A stretch of DNA of 54,757 nucleotides, taken from NCBI RefSeq assembly GCF_007997215.1, contig NZ_VORW01000026.1, positions 1-54,757 of the forward strand, written 5' to 3'. Below the pieces are notes generated by a model, which was given only the letters and a program-made list of their open reading frames with translations, was not told the origin of the DNA and ran no database searches. The DNA is from Algoriphagus aquimarinus. GTDB lineage: Bacteria > Bacteroidota > Bacteroidia > Cytophagales > Cyclobacteriaceae. Position 1 is the stretch's first letter. Each line of letters begins with the position of its first letter. Positions 49,660 through 54,757 of this stretch are shown here, one piece after another. Both the position numbers and the translations under genes were made by a program.

Positions 49660-50709
49660 ATGAAATTATCGGATTTCAAATTTGACGTTCCAAAGAAACT
49701 AGTAGCTCATTATCCTGCGGCAAACCGGGATGAATCCAGGTTGATGGTACTCCATCGAGATACAGGTAAAATTGAACACAGAATTTTCAAAGATATTACC
49801 GAATACTTCGGTGAGGGTGATGTCTTTGTAACTAATGATACCAAAGTTTTCCCAGCTAGATTATATGGCAACAAAGAGAAAACCGGTGCAGAAATAGAGG
49901 TTTTTCTATTGAGAGAATTAAATGCTGAATTGAAGCTTTGGGACGTGTTGGTAGATCCAGCACGTAAAATCAGAGTTGGGAACAAGCTTTATTTCGGAGA
50001 TTCAGATCTCGTAGCAGAGGTGATTGATAACACTACTTCTAGAGGTAGAACAATTCGTTTCTTGTTTGACGGTACTGATGAAGAATTCCATAAGACTATC
50101 GATACGCTTGGTGAGACGCCACTTTTGAAAGAATTTATCGAAAGAAAAGTAGAAGCAGAAGATAAAGAAAGATACCAAACTGTATTCGCGAAGAACGTGG
50201 GCGCTGTAGCTGCGCCAACAGCTGGTTTGCACTTTACTCCTCATTTGCTGAAAAGACTAGAACTTCAAGGTGTGGATGTGACTCCAATCACACTTCATGT
50301 TGGCTTGGGTACTTTCCGTCAGGTAGATGTGGAAGATCTGACTAAGCATAAAATGGATTCAGAAAACTATAGCATTCCTGAAGGGACTGTTGAGTTGGTA
50401 AATAGATCATTGGATGCCAAAAAGAGAGTGGTAGCTGTGGGAACTACATCTTTGAAAACCATTGAGTCCTCTGTGACTGCAAATGGTCGATTGAAAGCAA
50501 GTAGCGGATGGACAGATAAGTTTATCATTCCTCCTTACGAGTTTAAAATAGCTAATGCATTGATCACCAATTTCCACCTTCCAGAATCAACTTTGCTGAT
50601 GACTGCATCAGCTTTTGGGGGATATGACTTGGTAATGAAAGCATACAAAGAAGCCATCAAAGAGAAATATCGATTCTTCTCCTATGGAGATGCGATGTTG
50701 ATCCTTTAA
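49660..50709 (+). CDS. queA: S-adenosylmethionine:tRNA ribosyltransferase-isomerase
   Basis: The 349-residue product has KLSDFKFDVPKKLVAHYPA at the start, VFPARLYGNKEKTGAEIE, and TAGLHFTPHLL and THPITLHVGLGTFRQV-like blocks, diagnostic of QueA. It adds the epoxycyclopentanediol of queuosine to tRNA anticodons. It is the only queuosine gene in the window. A terminator follows. Confidence 0.97.
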   Translation: MKLSDFKFDVPKKLVAHYPAANRDESRLMVLHRDTGKIEHRIFKDITEYFGEGDVFVTNDTKVFPARLYGNKEKTGAEIEVFLLRELNAELKLWDVLVDPARKIRVGNKLYFGDSDLVAEVIDNTTSRGRTIRFLFDGTDEEFHKTIDTLGETPLLKEFIERKVEAEDKERYQTVFAKNVGAVAAPTAGLHFTPHLLKRLELQGVDVTPITLHVGLGTFRQVDVEDLTKHKMDSENYSIPEGTVELVNRSLDAKKRVVAVGTTSLKTIESSVTANGRLKASSGWTDKFIIPPYEFKIANALITNFHLPESTLLMTASAFGGYDLVMKAYKEAIKEKYRFFSYGDAMLIL

Positions 50710-50714
50710 TACTG

Positions 50715-50739
50715 AAAGCTCCGAAAGGAGCTTTTTTTA
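50715..50739 (+). terminator. Intrinsic terminator of queA
   Basis: AAAGCTCC pairs with GGAGCTTT over a GAAA tetraloop, followed by T5. It lies 8 nt after the stop. Confidence 0.92.
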
Positions 50740-50753
50740 TGTTCACACTGATA

Positions 50754-50761
50754 TAACTTTG
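50754..50761 (+). promoter_or_regulatory. Candidate -7 element of ispD
   Basis: TAACTTTG matches TAnnTTTG exactly, about 50 nt before the ATG at 50810. The upstream T-run of the queA terminator overlaps the expected -33 region. Confidence 0.5.
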
Positions 50762-50809
50762 CAGTAAAACCTTTAGCGATTTCAATCCTTACTTTTGCGA
50801 AAAATAAGT

Positions 50810-51499
50810 ATGACCAATAAAGCAGCGATCCTGGTAGCAGGAGGTAGAGGTACAAGAATGGGTGGGCCAATCGCCAAGCAATATTTACCAGTTGCAGGGC
50901 AGCCAGTACTGATGCGTACACTTTCTGTTTTTTATCAGGTAGACCCTTCGATTGATTTGATTCTGGTCTTGCCAGAAAGTGATTTTTCTTACTGGGAGGA
51001 ATTATGTGCGGAATATAGATTTACTATCCCTCATCGTCTCGTAGCAGGTGGAAATTCTAGATTTCAATCAGTGAGAAATGGGTTGAGTTCTCTGGATTCT
51101 AACACTAAACTGGTGGCGATCCATGATGGAGTAAGACCCTTTGTTAGTCAAAAAGTGATAGAGGAGAGTTTTGAGGTAGCAGAACGTGCAGGAAGTGCCA
51201 TTGCGGTGATCGCATTGAAGGATTCTATCAGGAAGCTTAAAGATGACGGGAAGTCATTCTATGAGGAGCGACAATATTATCGTTTAGTGCAGACTCCACA
51301 GACTTTTCAAGTAGAAAAAATCAAGAAAGCTTTTGCCGTGACCGAACTACAACAGTTTACCGACGATGCTACAGTCTATGAAAACCAAGGCTGGCAAGTG
51401 ACTTTGATCTCGGGAAATCCAGAAAACATCAAGATAACCACACCTGAAGACATGGATTATGCTGAATTCATCGCCGCTAAGCAATTGGCTGATCGGTAA
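50810..51499 (+). CDS. ispD: 2-C-methyl-D-erythritol 4-phosphate cytidylyltransferase
   Basis: The product is about 229 residues from the ATG at 50810 (a TTG five codons upstream is less likely). It begins AAILVAGGRGTRMGGPIAKQY, the nucleotidyltransferase motif, and has VAIHDGVRPFV and TDDATVYE, as in IspD. It transfers CMP to MEP in the non-mevalonate isoprenoid pathway. No other MEP-pathway gene is in the window. Confidence 0.96.
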   Translation: MTNKAAILVAGGRGTRMGGPIAKQYLPVAGQPVLMRTLSVFYQVDPSIDLILVLPESDFSYWEELCAEYRFTIPHRLVAGGNSRFQSVRNGLSSLDSNTKLVAIHDGVRPFVSQKVIEESFEVAERAGSAIAVIALKDSIRKLKDDGKSFYEERQYYRLVQTPQTFQVEKIKKAFAVTELQQFTDDATVYENQGWQVTLISGNPENIKITTPEDMDYAEFIAAKQLADR

Positions 51500-51507
51500 G
51501 TTTTCGT

Positions 51508-51552
51508 GGTGAAATTTCACCGACTTTTTAGTGGGCTTTACCGACTTTTAGG
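51508..51552 (+). promoter_or_regulatory. Candidate LytTR operator: 21-bp-phased direct repeats
   Basis: ACCGACTTTTTAG at 51519 and ACCGACTTTTAGG at 51540 are direct repeats exactly 21 bp apart, two helical turns, which is the spacing of LytTR-type binding sites. GGTGAAATTTCACC, a perfect 14-bp palindrome, overlaps the first repeat at 51508-51521. It lies about 170 nt before the LiaF-like gene and upstream of a possible -7 element TACTTTCG at 51596. Confidence 0.5.
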
Positions 51553-51626
51553 ATGAATTGGCCTTTTGATTATTTCAGGGTGTAATTGCTTAGACTACTT
51601 TCGATCATCAATTAAACAATAAAACG

Positions 51627-51698
51627 ATGAAATCGAACATGACTCAGGTGTTACACCATGAAATGATTATCAACCATGTGAGATTCCATCTGGCCTAA
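51627..51698 (+). CDS. Candidate leader peptide (23 aa) upstream of the LiaF-like gene
   Basis: ATG-AAA-TCG-AAC begins a 23-codon ORF ending RFHLA-stop 19 nt before the LiaF-like start. It shares the Met-Lys-Ser start with the ORF at 27967. Whether it is translated is unknown. Confidence 0.3.
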   Translation: MKSNMTQVLHHEMIINHVRFHLA

Positions 51699-51717
51699 AA
51701 AAACAAATTATAAACAG
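51627..51717 (+). promoter_or_regulatory. Leader cassette, copy B
   Basis: This 91-nt block has ATGAAATCGAACATGACTCA at its start, AATGATTATCAACC, GAGATTCCATCTGGCCT, and AAACAAATTATAAACAG just before the gene ATG. Copy C shares most of these segments in order; copy A shares the two ends and the GATGATTAT segment. Confidence 0.6.
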
Positions 51718-52563
51718 ATGAAACGAAATCGCATAAACAATAATGATGGAGGGATGATCTTTGGATTTATAATCCTCGCTGTAGGAGTCCTGATTTTATT
51801 AAGGAAACTGGATATTTTTTATCCTGATTGGTTACTATCCTGGCCAATGATATTAATAGGCGTCGGAGTGATTACATTGGTTAAGCACGAATTCAAAAGT
51901 TTTTTTGGAGTAATGATGCTGGGATTAGGAATGTACTTTCTCTTTGAGCGAGAGTTTAATTTTGATTTTGGGCTACAGCGATTTGTATTCCCGATTGCTC
52001 TGATTTTCGTAGGGATTTACCTGATCACCAAGAAGCGTAAGGAGCAGCAGGTGCTCAATGATATCCAAGAAAAAATCAGGGCTAAATCTACATCTTCGAC
52101 AGCTTCAACCGAGGAATATAAAATAGGAGAGGAATACAATAAAGGGGAAAAGTCTACTTTCTCCAGCCAAGCCAGCGGAGCAAAATCTTATGCAGGCATG
52201 TCAGGTGTCTCAGGCACAAGCTACTCAGATAGTGTGTCTATAGATTCTATCATGAGCGGCATCAATAAGAGAATGCTGACCAAGAATTTTCAAGGTGGAA
52301 AATTAACCGCTGCATTTGGAGGTATTGATCTGGATTTAACTCAAGCGGACTTCTCAGGGATGGTGACGCTTCAAGTTGATGTTATTTTTGGTGCGATCAA
52401 GCTTGTAGTTCCTCCACATTGGGATGTGCGTGTAGAAGTGACCAATATAGCTGCGGGAGTAGAAGATAAGCGTGCTTATCGTCAGTCTGAAGTTGATCCT
52501 GATAAAGTATTGGTGATAAGAGGAACAGTATTCTTCGGAGGTTTGGAAATCAAATCTTATTAA
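51718..52563 (+). CDS. LiaF-like membrane protein
   Basis: The 281-residue product has about four N-terminal membrane helices with short loops (DUF5668/LiaF transmembrane type; IFGFIILAVGVLILLRKL at the start). A Ser/Thr-rich linker follows, and a C-terminal LiaF-like beta domain (FGGIDLDLTQADFSG, VDVIFGAIKLVVPPHWDVRV). LiaF-like proteins modulate envelope-stress kinases. It is first of an operon with a LytS-type kinase and a LytTR regulator, so it probably controls or is controlled by them. Confidence 0.92.
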   Translation: MKRNRINNNDGGMIFGFIILAVGVLILLRKLDIFYPDWLLSWPMILIGVGVITLVKHEFKSFFGVMMLGLGMYFLFEREFNFDFGLQRFVFPIALIFVGIYLITKKRKEQQVLNDIQEKIRAKSTSSTASTEEYKIGEEYNKGEKSTFSSQASGAKSYAGMSGVSGTSYSDSVSIDSIMSGINKRMLTKNFQGGKLTAAFGGIDLDLTQADFSGMVTLQVDVIFGAIKLVVPPHWDVRVEVTNIAAGVEDKRAYRQSEVDPDKVLVIRGTVFFGGLEIKSY

Positions 52564-52589
52564 CGAAATTCCCATAAATCCCCAATCGA

Positions 52590-53630
52590 TTGTTCTCAAA
52601 AGCATTTTCAAATCCTTCTAAAAGTAATTGGATCGTACAAGGAGCCGGAGTAATCTGGTTTCTTGCTACGTTTGGGTTGTTCATGTTTTATGGTATTGAG
52701 CAATCCATAGCCATCGTAGACTCCTTGATTTTCGCCTTGTTTTTCTCTCTAGGAGTAAAAATGCTGGATCGGGTTTTTGGGTTTTACATTCCCAAAGGAA
52801 GTAACAATTGGCTGCTTCTTGGTCTACCTCTTTTATATAGTTTTATCGCCGTTTTGGGACATCAATATTTGCTTAAATGGGTGTATTCGGACAAAGAAGC
52901 TTATCTAGTTTTTCTTAAATCTCACTTTTACCTTCGTTGGGCTATATTGGGTTTGGCTGAAGTTCTTGTTGCTTTGATCGCTATCGTAGTATCGAAGCTC
53001 GAACAGCAGGATGAAACTCAGAAGAGGGAAGCCATGATGAATGAGCTTTCGAGAGAGGCAGAATTGACACAACTGAGGCAGCAGCTTCAGCCGCATTTTT
53101 TGTTTAATAGTCTTAATTCCATTAGTGCGCTGACCGTTTCGCAGCCTTTGAAGGCTCGTGAAATGGTGCTGCAGCTTTCAGATTTTCTTCGGGGAACGAT
53201 CAGAAAGGATCATCAGCAGTGGGTCAGTTTGGAAGAGGAGCTGAGTTATCTGAAAATGTATCTGGATATCGAGCGCGTTCGGTTTGGACATAGACTCGAG
53301 ATAGAATTTGAGGTGACAGATGAGGTGAAGCAGATGCGTTTGCCTCAATTGCTGATTCAACCGCTTCTTGAAAATGCGATTAAGCATGGACTTTACGGCA
53401 TTATTGAAGATGTGAAAATCATTGTTCAAGCGTATAAGGACCAAAACTATTTGATGCTAAAAATTGAAAACCCTTATGATCCTGAGGTGGCAGCACCCAA
53501 AGGAACAGGTTTCGGTTTGAGCTCGGTAGGCCGTAGATTATTTTTACTTTTTGGTAGAAAGGATTTGCTCGAATCGAAATCTGTGGATTCACTATTTACA
53601 GTTAGTTTAAAAATCCCCCAACAGAAATGA
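52590..53630 (+). CDS. LytS/YehU-family sensor histidine kinase
   Basis: The 346-residue product (TTG start; no suitable ATG) has four membrane helices in residues about 15-135. A coiled coil follows, then the His_kinase domain with H169 in LRQQLQPHFLFNSLNSISAL. The ATPase part contains QPLLENAIKHGLY and GTGFGLSSVGRRL. The family senses membrane or nutrient signals. Its stop overlaps the regulator start by four bases. Confidence 0.95.
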   Translation: MFSKAFSNPSKSNWIVQGAGVIWFLATFGLFMFYGIEQSIAIVDSLIFALFFSLGVKMLDRVFGFYIPKGSNNWLLLGLPLLYSFIAVLGHQYLLKWVYSDKEAYLVFLKSHFYLRWAILGLAEVLVALIAIVVSKLEQQDETQKREAMMNELSREAELTQLRQQLQPHFLFNSLNSISALTVSQPLKAREMVLQLSDFLRGTIRKDHQQWVSLEEELSYLKMYLDIERVRFGHRLEIEFEVTDEVKQMRLPQLLIQPLLENAIKHGLYGIIEDVKIIVQAYKDQNYLMLKIENPYDPEVAAPKGTGFGLSSVGRRLFLLFGRKDLLESKSVDSLFTVSLKIPQQK

Positions 53631-54352
53631 TCAAGACTTTAATCATAGATGACGAGCCTTTGGCCGCGAGTATAGTGCAAGAGTTTTTAGCAAATTACCC
53701 ACAGTTTGAACTTTTAGGTGTTTGTCAAAATGGATTTCAAGGACTGAAAGCCATCCAAGAGCATGAGCCAGATCTGATCTTTTTGGATGTTCAGATGCCC
53801 AAAATCACAGGATTTGAAATGCTGGAATTACTTGATGGACCTCCATCTGTGATTTTTACAACGGCTTTTGACCAATATGCTTTGAAAGCTTTTGATGCAA
53901 TGGCAATTGATTACTTACTCAAACCGTTTTCCCAAGATCGTTTTGACCAATCCATAGAAAAATTCCTAGCTCAGCAAGGAGGAAATAGAGAATCCACTCA
54001 GAAACTAAATGAATTGGCCGAGAAGCGAAATCGTTTAGTTGTTCGGGTGAAAAATGAGATCAAAATCATTCCAACTCATGAGGTAAGTTTTTTCGAAGCC
54101 GAAGATGATTACATCGCTATTCATACTTCATCTGGCAAATACCTAAAGAAGATGACGATGAAGTCCCTTGAGGAAGCGCTAGATCCTGCCAAGTTTGTTC
54201 GGGTGCACAGATCTTACCTGATCAACCTGAATGAGATCACCAAAATAGAGCCGTACGAGCGAGATAATTACCTTGTGTTACTTCGGGATGGTAAAAAAGT
54301 ACCAGTGAGTAAGACGGGCTATGCTAGGCTTAGGCAGGTGCTTGGGTTGTAG
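53627..54352 (+). CDS. LytTR-family response regulator
   Basis: The 241-residue product has a receiver domain with phosphoacceptor D54 (LIFLDVQMPKITGFEM), then K in YLLKPFS, and a LytTR DNA-binding domain from about residue 140 (EVSFFEAEDDYIAIHT, RVHRSYLINLNEITKIEPY). It probably binds direct repeats such as those at 51519-51552 upstream of its own operon. It is translationally coupled to the kinase. Confidence 0.95.
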   Translation: MIKTLIIDDEPLAASIVQEFLANYPQFELLGVCQNGFQGLKAIQEHEPDLIFLDVQMPKITGFEMLELLDGPPSVIFTTAFDQYALKAFDAMAIDYLLKPFSQDRFDQSIEKFLAQQGGNRESTQKLNELAEKRNRLVVRVKNEIKIIPTHEVSFFEAEDDYIAIHTSSGKYLKKMTMKSLEEALDPAKFVRVHRSYLINLNEITKIEPYERDNYLVLLRDGKKVPVSKTGYARLRQVLGL

Positions 54353-54658
54353 GGAGGGAAAGTGGTCAGTCTCAGTTTTCAGGCACAGGCTAGCGCAAAC
54401 CTGCCAATTGTGGATAATGCTGGCGCAAGTCTTCAGACCTGCCTGCAGCAGGCAGGCTTGTGCCTTTTGAAATGCAGTCTGAAGACTGCTATAGTTAAAT
54501 TAATCCTAATCACACTGAAATGCAGTCTGAAGACTGCAATGCTTTTGGTCCAAGTCATGAGACTTGAACCAAGTGGTCTGAAGACTTGAACTAACTGAGC
54601 ATCTGCCAAATCTGCGGTTAAAGTTCAATCTGACCCGTCCTGAAATAGATTGACAGAT
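54353..54658. other. Non-coding gap with repeat copy 2 and the IS end
   Basis: No ORF is supportable here. The gap is occupied almost entirely by the composite repeat (54421-54594) and the end of the IS3-family element. No terminator for the LytTR operon is evident. Confidence 0.6.
54421..54594. repeat. Composite GTCTGAAGAC repeat, copy 2
   Basis: It has the same ordered anchors as 1167-1309 (TGGCGCAAGTCTTC; TTGTGCCTTTTGAAATGCAG; GTCTGAAGACTTGAACTAA), plus an inserted GC-rich palindrome (GCCTGCCTGCAGCAGGCAGGC) and two copies of GAAATGCAGTCTGAAGACTG. It ends about 36 nt before the IS terminus. Confidence 0.75.
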
Positions 54659-54757
54659 TTAAGTTAGTAAAATTAGCCGAGGGAGATTTTCTTCCTCGGT
54701 TTTTTGATGGATTTCATTTGGGGTTTTCATATTGAGACTTAGGTGAGGTCTTTCCTG
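54631..54757 (-). mobile_element. 3' end of an IS3-family insertion sequence
   Basis: TGACCCGTCCTGAAATAGAT at 54631 is a probable terminal inverted-repeat sequence with the TG start typical of IS3-family ends. It lies just outside the transposase stop at 54659. The rest of the element extends beyond the window. Confidence 0.7.
54659..54757 (-). CDS. IS3-family transposase, C-terminal fragment
   Basis: The reverse strand, read from the window edge, encodes QERPHLSLNMKTPNEIHQ and ends at TAA 54661-54659. The ERPH-x-SL-x-x-KTP block is the conserved C-terminus of the IS3-family (rve) integrase domain. The remainder of the gene lies outside the window, so completeness is unknown. Confidence 0.85.
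   Translation of the reverse strand, partial: QERPHLSLNMKTPNEIHQKTEEENLPRLILLT

Noticed and set aside
51627..51717. Possible tRNA or known riboswitch
   Set aside because: No cloverleaf or aptamer core that I can recognise; reported instead as a leader cassette.

Overview
The window looks like a chromosomal segment of a marine or aquatic Bacteroidota, probably in or near the Cyclobacteriaceae (Algoriphagus-like). The signs are a moderately AT-rich composition, TAnnTTTG-type -7 promoter elements upstream of several genes, few clear Shine-Dalgarno sequences, the gene order rplM-rpsI-rpsB-tsf, many lipoprotein or Sec/Tat-exported degradative enzymes, and several families of short palindromic repeats. 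No rRNA, tRNA, CRISPR array, prophage or SusC/SusD pair was found. The taxonomic call is an inference from gene content.

Layout. 1-12.5 kb is a mostly minus-strand accessory block: a partial DUF2231 membrane protein; a 935-residue lipoprotein joining a PQQ-type sugar dehydrogenase, a PKD domain, a cytochrome c and a C-terminal beta-sandwich; an exported GH36-like glycosidase; an SDR; two Gfo/Idh/MocA oxidoreductases (one with a Tat signal); and a haem-binding protein. The two long non-coding gaps here are packed with repeats. 12.9-15.7 kb is the three-gene proton-translocating transhydrogenase operon. 15.9-23.6 kb holds small conserved genes, including an operon ending in dtd, then a sulfatase, a tandem ABC ATPase and a 3D-domain lipoprotein. 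23.7-38.4 kb mixes polysaccharide and peptide degradation (alginate lyase/beta-helix fusion, M81 peptidase, second sulfatase, cytoplasmic alpha-amylase) with a vapBC module, a Tat-exported class V aminotransferase, a VanZ-RDD protein, a MazG-like hydrolase and a comB/gcvT pair.

38.5-50.7 kb is housekeeping: an A-type Fe-S carrier, methylmalonyl-CoA epimerase, thiL, tsf-rpsB-rpsI-rplM, an RluA-type pseudouridine synthase, a PhoBR-like two-component pair, a DUF3108 protein, recA, a MacB/FtsX permease and queA. 50.8-54.4 kb has ispD and a LiaF-like/LytS/LytTR operon. The window ends with a copy of a repeat also found at 1.17 kb, followed immediately by the end of an IS3-family element whose transposase C-terminus runs off the edge.

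The observations most worth following are: (i) a degenerate leader cassette of about 90-110 nt found upstream of three unrelated genes (class V aminotransferase, MazG-like, LiaF-like), two copies containing a short ORF starting Met-Lys-Ser; (ii) a 21-bp-phased direct repeat upstream of the LiaF/LytS/LytTR operon, which fits a LytTR operator; (iii) the alginate lyase/beta-helix fusion; (iv) an A-type carrier lacking the C-terminal Cys pair; and (v) several families of REP-like palindromes and a decayed tandem array.
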